DNA from: Xanthomonas hyacinthi
GTDB lineage: Bacteria; Pseudomonadota; Gammaproteobacteria; Xanthomonadales; Xanthomonadaceae
Assembly: GCF_009769165.1 (NCBI RefSeq)
Contig: NZ_CP043476.1
Span: forward strand, 4,037,001-4,101,000
DNA: 64,000 bases
Reading direction: 5' to 3'
Within the stretch, counting starts at the first letter, position 1. Each line of letters begins with the position of its first letter. The translations under genes were made by a program, and so were the position numbers. The notes below the pieces were generated by a model. It was given only the letters and a program-made list of their open reading frames with translations, did no database searches and was not told the DNA's origin. Of this stretch, positions 41,235-50,097 are shown one piece after another.

Positions 41235-43358
41235 CTACCGGTCGCGCTGCGGCGCTTGCTCGGCGGCCGGCAGCATGGCGCTGCGCAACAGGTGGGTGAG
41301 GGTGCCGACGCTGTCGGCGACGCGGTCGCTGGTGTCGGCCAGCGCGGTCAGCGCACCGGCCTCGGCGGCATCGGGCAGCTGCGCGGCCAGCGCCTCGGCC
41401 AGGCGCCGCTCGTCCGCGCGCAGCGTCGCCTGGCCAGGCGCGCTGCCGCTGCGCAGGCTGTCGGCCAGTTGCGTCAGTGCGGCATGCGCCTGGCGCCGGA
41501 ACCGCTCCAGTTCCGGCAGCGGCGGCAGCGATGGACTGTCGCGCAGCACCGCTTCCAGCGCCAGCGAGGCGCGGATCAGACGGTTGCCGTTGGCCAATAC
41601 CGATTCGGCCAGGGTCAGCTCGCGCAGGTTGCGCTTGCGCCGCGGCTCGCCGCGCAGCCGCTCGATCGAGGCCTGCACGTTGGTGCGCGCGGTGCGTGAG
41701 GCGGCGCGGGTTTCCGGCAGCGCCTGCAGGCGGCCTTCGAGCAGCGCGGCGAGATGGTCGCGATAGGCCAGCAACAGTTGCGCCAGGGTGGCGCGGATGT
41801 GCCGGCGCTCCCAGGTCGGCCACAGCGCGTAGGCGACCAGCGCCAGTGCGCTGCCGAGCACGGTGGCCTGGATGCGCTCGCCGATCGCCTCGCCCGGGGC
41901 CATGCCCTCGAACGACAGCAGCAACACCAGCATGCCGGTCAGCGAGGCCACGCCGAGGCCGTAGTTGACCTGGGTCAGCAGGCGGAAGCCCAGGCAGAAC
42001 ACGGTCAGCAGCAACAGCCGCACCACCGTGCCGTCCATCGTGAAGTGGGCCAGCACGGTGGCCAGCAGCAGCCCGGCGAAGGTGCCGGCCACGCGCAGCG
42101 CGCCGAAGCTGAGGGTGCCGCCGAAATCCGGCTTGAGCACGATCGCGGTGGTCATCGGGATCCAGTAGCCGTGCGGGATCGCCTGCCAGCGTTCGAACAG
42201 CACCGCCAGGCTCAGGCACACGCCGCAGCGCAAGGCATGCCGGAACGCGACCGAGGAAAAACCCAGGTTGGCGCGCAGGGTCTGCAGCGGCGCCAAGGGA
42301 CGCAGCGCCGCCGGCAGCCGGGCCTCGGCCAGCTCGGCCTGGATCTCGCCGCGGCTGCTGGCCCAGTGGCCATTGCGCACCAGCGCGCGCAGCTGTCCGC
42401 CCAGGCCCTGCGCGCGGGCCACGGCGATGCGCAGCAGGCGCCGCTCGCGGCTGTCCTGCGCTTGCGCCTGGGCCAGCGCCAGGGCCTCGGCCAGCGCGTC
42501 GAAGCCGGTCATCGAGGCCTCCGCCGCGGCTGGATCGGCGGCGTTGTCCAGCGCGTAGGCGAGCTGGTCCAGCACCACCGCGCTGCGTTCCAGCACCCGC
42601 TCGATCGGCCGCCGCGCGCGCGCCGCCGCGTCCAGGCGCCCGTGCAGGTCGGCCAGGGTCAGCAGTTCCAGCCGCGTGCGTTCGCACAGCTCGGCGATGA
42701 TCCGGAACGACTGCACCGCCAGCCCGCGTGCGCGGTGTTCGCCGTGCAGCATCACCATCGCTTCGAGCACCGCCTCGGTGGCCGGCGGCGCCAGCGTCGC
42801 GCTCGGCCGCTGGCGGGCGATGCCGGCCAGCTGCCGCATCAGCTCGGCCAGCGCGAACCGCTCCGGCCGGTAGCGCTGCAGCGGCCAGGCGGCCAGCGCC
42901 ATCAGCATCTGCAGCATGCCGCCGGCGAAGATCAGCGCGGCCACGCCGACGCTCTGCGCGGCCGGCAGGCGCACGTCGGCGCTGACCACCAGCAGGATCA
43001 TGCTGGTCAGCCCGACCCGCGCCGCGACCGGGCCCAGCGCCACCAGCAGGCCGCCGCCCAGCCCCAGCAGCAGCGCCGCCAGCGCCAGCGCCGCGGTATG
43101 CGCGCCGATCAGCATGCCCAGCAGCGCCGCGGCGCCGGCCGCCAGCGCCGCCATCAGCATGCGCTGCATCCGCGCCCGGTACGGCCCGGGCTGGTCGGAG
43201 AACATGGTGTTCAATGCGCCGGTGGCCATCGCCAGGCCGAGCGCGGCATGGCCGCTGGCCACGCCCACGGCGAGCGGGGCGACCACCGCGAAGGTATTGC
43301 GCAGGGCGACGCGCAGCGGAACGTCGCGCGGCTTCAGCGCGATCAGGCTGTGCAGCAT
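41235..43358 (-). CDS. FUSC/YccS-type inner-membrane protein in the kynurenine operon
   Basis: The 707-residue protein has two sets of about six membrane spans (VALRNTFAVVAPLAVGVASG onward, and ALRCGVCLSLAVLFERWQAI onward) separated by a long soluble Ala/Arg/Glu-rich helical region. This is the YccS/FUSC layout shared with aromatic-acid exporters such as AaeB. It lies 30 bases upstream of kynU and 31 bases downstream of the 3-hydroxyanthranilate dioxygenase gene, so it is probably cotranscribed. An inferred role is export of a toxic aromatic intermediate such as 3-hydroxyanthranilate; this is unproven and may be only coincidental placement. Confidence 0.82.
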   Translation of the reverse strand: MLHSLIALKPRDVPLRVALRNTFAVVAPLAVGVASGHAALGLAMATGALNTMFSDQPGPYRARMQRMLMAALAAGAAALLGMLIGAHTAALALAALLLGLGGGLLVALGPVAARVGLTSMILLVVSADVRLPAAQSVGVAALIFAGGMLQMLMALAAWPLQRYRPERFALAELMRQLAGIARQRPSATLAPPATEAVLEAMVMLHGEHRARGLAVQSFRIIAELCERTRLELLTLADLHGRLDAAARARRPIERVLERSAVVLDQLAYALDNAADPAAAEASMTGFDALAEALALAQAQAQDSRERRLLRIAVARAQGLGGQLRALVRNGHWASSRGEIQAELAEARLPAALRPLAPLQTLRANLGFSSVAFRHALRCGVCLSLAVLFERWQAIPHGYWIPMTTAIVLKPDFGGTLSFGALRVAGTFAGLLLATVLAHFTMDGTVVRLLLLTVFCLGFRLLTQVNYGLGVASLTGMLVLLLSFEGMAPGEAIGERIQATVLGSALALVAYALWPTWERRHIRATLAQLLLAYRDHLAALLEGRLQALPETRAASRTARTNVQASIERLRGEPRRKRNLRELTLAESVLANGNRLIRASLALEAVLRDSPSLPPLPELERFRRQAHAALTQLADSLRSGSAPGQATLRADERRLAEALAAQLPDAAEAGALTALADTSDRVADSVGTLTHLLRSAMLPAAEQAPQRDR

Positions 43359-43389
43359 CGCAGCCTGGCGCGGCGGTCGGCGAGGGCGC

Positions 43390-43914
43390 TCACGGCGCGG
43401 CGGCGGGCGCCGGCAGCGGGTGCACCTGTCCGCAACGGCCGCAGGTGCGCAGCGCCTCGGAGGCGTAGAAGCGCGCGAACACCGGCGGAAAATCGGTCTC
43501 GATGTTGCGCAGCGGGAAATATTCTGCGTACAGCAGGTGGTTGCAGCGTTCGCAATACCACTGCAGGCCGTCGTTCTCGTGCGGCAGGCGGCGGCGCTCG
43601 ATCACCAGGCCCACCGAATCGGGCAGGCGCTGCGGCGAATGCGGCACCTTCGGCGGCAGCAGGAAGGTCTCGCCGGCGCGGATCGGGATCTCGCGCACCG
43701 CGCCGTCCTCCTGGATCTTCAGCACCATCTCGCCTTCGAGCTGGTAGAACCACTCGGGGCCTTCGTCGTAGTGGAAGTCCGCGCGCGCGTTCGGCCCGCC
43801 GACCACCATCACGATGAAGTCGCCGGCGTAGATGCACTTGTTGCCCACCGGCGGCTTCAACAGGTGCCGGTGCTGTTCGATCCAGGCGTGCAGGTTCAGC
43901 GGGGCGGGGAGCAT
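43390..43914 (-). CDS. nbaC: 3-hydroxyanthranilate 3,4-dioxygenase
   Basis: The 174-residue cupin opens the ring of 3-hydroxyanthranilate; the product cyclises to quinolinate for NAD synthesis. The catalytic iron ligands are His48, Glu54 (in [12 protein letters not shown]) and His92 (in [10 protein letters not shown]). A second rubredoxin-like iron site is formed by Cys122 and Cys125 (YCERC) and Cys159 and Cys162 (TCGRC), typical of the bacterial enzyme. The substrate Arg is expected in PNARAD or the SPQR loop. It is the first gene of the run that continues with the FUSC protein, kynU and kmo. Confidence 0.95.
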   Translation of the reverse strand: MLPAPLNLHAWIEQHRHLLKPPVGNKCIYAGDFIVMVVGGPNARADFHYDEGPEWFYQLEGEMVLKIQEDGAVREIPIRAGETFLLPPKVPHSPQRLPDSVGLVIERRRLPHENDGLQWYCERCNHLLYAEYFPLRNIETDFPPVFARFYASEALRTCGRCGQVHPLPAPAAAP

Positions 43915-43959
43915 GCGGTGTCCTTGGGTGGTCGCGTCGGCGCGGGTGCCGACAGCGGA

Positions 43960-44622
43960 TCAGCGATCCTCGCGGTCCTGGCAGATCCGCGCCAGTGCGG
44001 CATCGTAGCGCGGCGCCAGGTCCTCAATGCGCTCCAGTTCCATGCCCAGGTCGTGCACGCGGCCGTCGCGCAGGCTGTAGACCCAGCCGTGCACGGTCAG
44101 TTCCTGGCCGCCGGCCCAGGCGTCGCGCACGATCGAGGTGCGGCTGACGTTGACCACCTGTTCGAGCACGTTGAGCTCGCACAGCCGCGCATGCTGCAGG
44201 CTCAGGTCGCCGGCCTGCTGCAGGCAGCCTTCGTGCTTTTCGGCCACGTCGGTGACGTGGCGGATCCAGTTGTCGACCAGGCCCAGGCGCGCGCGGGTCA
44301 GTCCGGCATGCACGCCGCCGCAGCCGTAGTGGCCGACCACCAGGATGTGCCGCACCTTCAGCACCTCGACCGCGAACTGGATCACCGACAGGCAGTTGAG
44401 ATCGGTATGCACGACCACGTTGGCGATGTTGCGGTGGACGAACACCTCGCCCGGCGCCATGTCGATGATCTGGTTGGCCGGCACCCGCGAATCCGAGCAG
44501 CCGATCCACAGGTATTGCGGGGTCTGCTGCTTGGATAGGCGGCCGAAGAATTCCGGGTCCTCGCGATTGATGCGCTCGGACCAGGCGCGGTTGTTGTGCA
44601 GTAGCTGATCGATCTTGCTCAT
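43960..44622 (-). CDS. can: Beta-class carbonic anhydrase
   Basis: The 220-residue cytosolic zinc enzyme interconverts CO2 and bicarbonate. Zinc ligands and the catalytic dyad match E. coli Can: Cys42, Asp44 and Arg46 in GCSDSRVPAN, and His98 and Cys101 in VVGHYGCGGV. Other family parts are MAPGEVFVHRNIANVVVHTD and ELTVHGWVYSLRDGRVHDLG. It lies 45 bases upstream of the dioxygenase gene on the same strand and may share transcription. No promoter is recognisable in the 148-base gap before it. Confidence 0.96.
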   Translation of the reverse strand: MSKIDQLLHNNRAWSERINREDPEFFGRLSKQQTPQYLWIGCSDSRVPANQIIDMAPGEVFVHRNIANVVVHTDLNCLSVIQFAVEVLKVRHILVVGHYGCGGVHAGLTRARLGLVDNWIRHVTDVAEKHEGCLQQAGDLSLQHARLCELNVLEQVVNVSRTSIVRDAWAGGQELTVHGWVYSLRDGRVHDLGMELERIEDLAPRYDAALARICQDREDR

Positions 44623-44770
44623 AGCCGCGCATTATTCCAGAAGCCGGCGCGCGCATGGGCGCGCCGCGGCGGCAGCGGGCGTGGCGCGGTTCATCGGCGC
44701 GTACACACGCAGGCGTATGTTGGACCGCGATGAGCGGCGCGTCTGCGCTCGTGTGCGGCTGCAGGCGCGG

Positions 44771-45397
44771 TCAGCGCCGCTGCAGGCGCGCGCGCATCAA
44801 TGCGGCCACCGCCTGCGCGCCAGGATCGGCCTGCGCCTGCAAGGCGTCGCTGACCGCCGTCACGTTCGCGGCAGGATGGTTCTGGCTGAGCTTGAATTTC
44901 AGTTCCACCCGCTCCGGTTCGAAGCGGAAGCCGACGATGCCGCGCAGCTGGCGCCGCTGCGCGTCGTTGTGCGGTTCGTAGCGCCAGTCGCTGCCGAGCG
45001 CGCGCTCGTGGCGTTCGCTGAGCCGCGCCACCAGATCGGCCAGCAGCGCTTCGTCGTCGCTGACCTGCAGCTGGCCATGCAGCTGCGCGGTGGCGTAGTT
45101 CCAGGTCGGCACCCGTGCCATCGCTTCCTTGTCCGGATACCAGCCCGGCGACACATAGGCATGCGGGCCGTGCACGATCAGCAGCGCCGGGCCGCGGTGC
45201 TGCGATTGCGGATTGGTGCGCGCCCAGTGGCCCTCGATCACGATGCGCGCGCCGTCGCGCCGGTACAGCACCGGCAGCGGCGTGGCGCAGGGCAGGCCGT
45301 CGTCGCCGACGCTGACCAGGGTCGCGAACGGATCGCGTGCGATCAGCGCGTCGAGCGCGCCCAGGTCGGTTTCGGCGAACGCCGGTGGGACGTGCAT
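44771..45397 (-). CDS. PaiB-family FMN-binding negative transcriptional regulator
   Basis: The 208-residue protein has the PaiB layout: LDALIARDPFATLVSVGDDG then LPCATPLPVL (split-barrel flavin fold), GHWARTNPQ, VHGPHAYVSPGWYPDKEAMA followed by RVPTWNYATAQLHG, and the C-terminal IVGFRFEPERVELKFKLSQN. In Bacillus PaiB represses sporulation and protease genes, but most members are uncharacterised and may be flavin- or heme-binding enzymes. It ends a run of small minus-strand genes below asnS; the preceding gene stops 7 bases upstream. Confidence 0.92.
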   Translation of the reverse strand: MHVPPAFAETDLGALDALIARDPFATLVSVGDDGLPCATPLPVLYRRDGARIVIEGHWARTNPQSQHRGPALLIVHGPHAYVSPGWYPDKEAMARVPTWNYATAQLHGQLQVSDDEALLADLVARLSERHERALGSDWRYEPHNDAQRRQLRGIVGFRFEPERVELKFKLSQNHPAANVTAVSDALQAQADPGAQAVAALMRARLQRR

Positions 45398-45404
45398 CGG
45401 CGGC

Positions 45405-45719
45405 TCAGGCGCGCGCGCCCAGGGTCTGGGTCATGCGCCCGCGCAGCCCGGCATCGTCGTCGGCCTGCGGCGGCGCCACTGCGTGCAGCGAGAACCCGCG
45501 CGCCAGCGCGTCGTCCTCGTCCAGGCCGTCGTAGGCGACGAACTCGGCGTCGAACAGCGCCGCTTGCGCGGTGTCCTCGCTGTCGTAGCTGAGCGTGTTG
45601 CCGTCGCTGTCCAGCACATCGGCGGTGCCGGCCTCGCGCACCCGCAGGCGCGCCCACACCAGGATGCGGCCGAGGCTGGCCAGGTACCACCGATCGGCGG
45701 CGGATGCGTCTGAAGTCAT
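45405..45719 (-). CDS. Hypothetical protein, 104 residues
   Basis: The product is acidic (DVLDSDGNTLSYDSEDTAQ and YDGLDEDDALARGFSLHA), with a helical N-terminus (ADRWYLASLGRILVWARLRV) and no signal peptide or membrane span. I do not recognise the family. Its start overlaps the stop of the upstream membrane-protein gene by four bases and its stop lies 7 bases before paiB, so it is a firm member of the small operon. Codon usage matches the neighbours. Confidence 0.75.
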   Translation of the reverse strand: MTSDASAADRWYLASLGRILVWARLRVREAGTADVLDSDGNTLSYDSEDTAQAALFDAEFVAYDGLDEDDALARGFSLHAVAPPQADDDAGLRGRMTQTLGARA

Positions 45720-46021
45720 GGAATCACCAGGGAAAGCAGCCAGAGCAGGGCGGCCATGCCCAGGCCGAAGAAGATGGTCAGCAGCGACAGCCAGGCCGGC
45801 GTCGCCAGCCCGGACAACGAGCGGTCGCCTAGCGGGCGGTAGCGCCGCGCCAGCAGCCAGCCCAGCGCCACCGGCTTGAGAAACGCGCCGGGGCCGAACG
45901 CCGCCACCAGCGGCGGATGCCGGTCGCGGATATGCACCAGGGTCAGCGGCCAGAAGATCAGGAACGCGCTGAACCCGGCAATGGCCACGCCGACGAAGCA
46001 CAGCGCGAAGAACAGGATCAT
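45716..46021 (-). CDS. Hypothetical small membrane protein, 101 residues
   Basis: I chose ATG at 46021 (MILFFALCFVGVAIAGFSAF); a longer frame reaches 46084 but would overlap the end of asnS. Two hydrophobic segments, one at each end (the second is LLTIFFGLGMAALLWLLSLV), flank a basic middle (GWLLARRYRPLGDRSLSG). It should be an inner-membrane protein with both ends spanning. It begins 19 bases after asnS and overlaps the next gene by four bases. The family is unknown to me. Confidence 0.72.
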   Translation of the reverse strand: MILFFALCFVGVAIAGFSAFLIFWPLTLVHIRDRHPPLVAAFGPGAFLKPVALGWLLARRYRPLGDRSLSGLATPAWLSLLTIFFGLGMAALLWLLSLVIP

Positions 46022-46040
46022 GCTGCGGCCTCGGGATGCA

Positions 46041-47441
<1,401 letters not shown>

Positions 47442-47582
47442 GACTTGAATCCTCGCCGCAGCGACTCGATATGGAACGGGCAAGTGTACTGGCTGAACCG
47501 CGGCGCTTGCGAGGCGTGGCGCGCATCCGCCGCATCGGTTCCTCCCTATAATGACCGTTCGCTGTTCCCGGAGTCGTTCGCC

Positions 47583-47933
47583 ATGGCCATCCACCTCACT
47601 CCCGTCGCCTTCGAACGCGTGCAGCGCTTCGTCGCCCAGACCCCCGGCGCGCTGGGCCTGCGCTTCGGCGTGACCCGCACCGGCTGTTCCGGCTGGGGCC
47701 ACGTCACCGAGCTGGCGCGCGAAGCGCACCCGGAAGATGCGGTGTTCGAGCAGGATGGGGTGCGCATCTACGTCGATGCCGCCAGCCTGCCGCTGGTCGA
47801 CGGCACCGAGATCGATTTCGCCAGGCAGGGCCTGGGCGAGACCTTCATCTTCCGCAATCCCAACGCCACCGCCGAATGCGGCTGCGGGGAGAGCTTTACC
47901 GTGGACGATTCACACCGTCCCGTAGAGGCCTAG
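47583..47933 (+). CDS. iscA: IscA-type iron-sulfur cluster assembly protein
   Basis: The 116-residue A-type scaffold or carrier passes Fe-S clusters to apoproteins. The three conserved cysteines are present: Cys35 in TGCSGWGH, and Cys99 and Cys101 in ECGCGESF, exactly as in IscA. The N-terminal [19 protein letters not shown] is typical of this family. It is a stand-alone gene, divergent from asnS, not in an isc or suf operon, so the exact client is unknown. It is the last core gene before the accessory island, which begins in the AT-rich stretch just after its stop codon. Confidence 0.9.
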   Translation: MAIHLTPVAFERVQRFVAQTPGALGLRFGVTRTGCSGWGHVTELAREAHPEDAVFEQDGVRIYVDAASLPLVDGTEIDFARQGLGETFIFRNPNATAECGCGESFTVDDSHRPVEA

Positions 47934-48083
47934 TTTCCTTCTAATTCATTGAATATTCAGTGTTTTTTGTCCGGCGACGTCTCAGGAGGTCCTCGGACGT
48001 CTCCGAGGTTTGGGGATATCTGAGGGGGTACAACGCTAAGCCCGGGGATAAGATACCCCCAGTGCGGATGCGAGGACTCTCTC

Positions 48084-49448
48084 ATGGCTGTGGACAAGTT
48101 GACCGCGCTTCGGGTGCGGACGGCTCCGCCGGGCAAGTACTTCGATGGCGGCGGGCTGTACCTACCTGGACGTCAAGATGAACGGAGCGCGCTACTGGCG
48201 GATGAAGTACCGCTATGGCGGACGCGAGCGCTTGACGGCGTTTGGGGTCTATCCGGACGTTTCGCTTGCAGAGGCACGCAAGCGCCGCGAGAAGGCAAAA
48301 GCGCTAGTACGTGAAGGCATCGATCCCAACGAGGCCAAGCGCCAGGATCGCATCGCGACTGCAACGCGGTTGACCAATAGCTTCGAGACCGTCTGCCGCG
48401 AGTGGATTGCCGTCCGCGGCGTCAGGTGGACCGAGCGTCACCGAAAGAACCTGATTGCGCAGTTGGAGCGGGATGCGTTTCCGAAGCTGGGCGTCGCCCT
48501 GTCACCGCATTGACGCCGACCGAGATCCTTCCCGTCCTCAGGGAGGTAGAGGCACGCGGGTCGCTGGACTCCGCGGGAAGGCTGCTTCAACGGATACGAA
48601 AGGCGTTCAACTATGCCGTTTCTACGGGGCGCATAGAAACGAATCCGGTTCGCGACCTGGACGGAGCGCTGACACCTCCCGAGCGTGGACACCACGCCGC
48701 CCTTCCCTGGGCAAAGGTGCCCGATTTCCTGAAGGCATTGGCGAAGTACCCGGGCAACCCCGAGACGCGCATCGCATTGCACCTGATGCTCTTGATCTTC
48801 GTGCGTAGCGGTGAGCTACGCGGAGCGCGCTGGTCGGAGTTCGAGCCCGAGTTTCTTGAGGCGACTGGCGAGCGGTTGGCATTGTGGACCATTCCTGCCG
48901 AGCGCATGAAGAGCAGGCGCGACCATATCGTGCCGCTTGCGCCGCAGGTCGTGGCGTTGTTCCGTCAATTGCATGAGTTCTCCGGAAACACCGAATTCGT
49001 GCTTCCGCACCGTACGCGCGCCAAGACGGGAATGAGTGAATCGACATTGCGGGAGGGCATGCACAGGATCGGGTTCGGGGAGTACACCGTGCACGGCTTC
49101 CGAGCGCTGGCCTCGACCGAACTCGATGGCCTGGGCTTTCGCCCTGACGTAATCGAGCGACAACTCGCGCATGTCGAGGCCAACCGGGTGCGTGCTGCCT
49201 ATCATCGAACCGACTATCTGGAGGATCGTCAGCGCTTGATGATCAAGTGGGCCGATATTGTCACGTTGTCCGGAAGGCACGAAGCCGAGGTGGTTGGGGG
49301 AAGCAAGCGTCTGGAGGATTCGCTTCCTCCACTCGTCTCGGAAAGTACGGTCTTTCGGCAGCGGCGCCGCATGATGGTGCGCGGTTTGCGCAAAACCCGC
49401 GTGACTGGGTCTTCGTACAAATCGACGCAGCCGCACGGCGCGGATTGA
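48084..49448 (+). pseudogene. P4-type tyrosine integrase with two compensating frameshifts
   Basis: The gene would integrate and excise the island. The N-terminus is MAVDKLTALRVRTAPPGKYF (DUF4102 arm-binding domain). At 48159-48166 a TACCTACC duplication shifts the frame; sense resumes as LDVKMNGARYWRMKYRYGGR in the next frame. Near 48490 one base is missing and the first frame returns at RRPVTALTPTEILPVLREVE. The catalytic residues are intact in the last part: Arg in VRSGELRGARW, His-x-x-Arg in HGFRALAST and the Tyr in RAAYHRTDYL. The final 60 residues are unusual for the family. Excision is unlikely unless the changes are sequencing errors. Confidence 0.88.
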
Positions 49449-49661
49449 TTCAATCCCCAACATCTCAAGCGCAGCTTTCCAACTGTTCCTCGACGTAATC
49501 CTGGAAGTCGAAGAAGCGAGCGACCCCGGTCGTATCGCGCCGTGCCCAACGAGATGTCGGCTAGTGTGGAATTTAGCCGCGAGAGGGCGTAATTTTCCGT
49601 TCAAACGGCAGAGTGCGTTCGTAGTCTGAGTGTCCCTTCCAGCTCGAGCAACAAGTGCCAA

Positions 49662-49868
49662 ATGCGAAAGCTCGTCTTCTATGGCTGCATTGCGCTGGGC
49701 GCAGGCGTTGGCGTGCTCCTCGGTGCCGACCAAGGCAGCTGGGGACTGGCGGTGCTGTTTGGCCTGAAGCTGGCGCTCGTCGGCCTCGCGCTGGGCGGCC
49801 TGCTCACTTTTTTCGGAGGCAAACCGATGAAGCGGAAGCGAACCAAGGCGAACCCCAGGCGGGACTGA
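49662..49868 (+). CDS. Small membrane protein of the island
   Basis: The 68-residue product has two hydrophobic segments (LVFYGCIALGAGVGVLLGAD and GLAVLFGLKLALVGLALGGL) and a basic C-terminus (KPMKRKRTKANPRRD), so it should span the inner membrane with the tail in the cytoplasm. I do not recognise a family. It lies between the integrase remnant and the traG 3' end, on the opposite strand to the transfer genes. Small membrane proteins at this place are common in F-type integrative elements, but a role cannot be stated. Confidence 0.55.
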   Translation: MRKLVFYGCIALGAGVGVLLGADQGSWGLAVLFGLKLALVGLALGGLLTFFGGKPMKRKRTKANPRRD

Positions 49869-49926
49869 GGAATGGGAGCGTCTCGCGAACCCCATCCGGG
49901 ACGGGTCAGGGACCAGTCCGGAGGAA

Positions 49927-50085
49927 ATGGACGAGAACTTGTGGGCGGCCACGGGGCATCATCCCATCGCCAACCCGGAGTACCTGGAGGATGTTCGTCG
50001 GTCGGAAGAGTTGCTCAGGCATGCCGGAGGCGCGCAGGGCCTTCCGCCAATGGTGGATCGAGACGATTTCGATCCGGGTCGGTGA
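49927..50085 (+). CDS. Possible 52-residue protein downstream of the small membrane protein
   Basis: A short frame with a GGAGG two bases before the ATG encodes MDENLWAATGHHPIANPEYL, EDVRRSEELLRHAGGAQGLP and PMVDRDDFDPGR. The open frame continues upstream to 49831 (including TEEWERLANPIRDGSG), so the gene could start earlier or be the end of a longer broken gene. The composition is protein-like and acidic. It stops 12 bases before the 3' end of traG on the other strand. I recognise no family. Confidence 0.4.
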   Translation: MDENLWAATGHHPIANPEYLEDVRRSEELLRHAGGAQGLPPMVDRDDFDPGR

Positions 50086-50097
50086 GGCGCCGCGGGT

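Noticed and set aside
47934..48083. An attachment site next to the integrase
   Set aside because: The AT-rich stretch is suggestive, but no matching direct repeat was seen near 60930 and no tRNA or tmRNA end is present.
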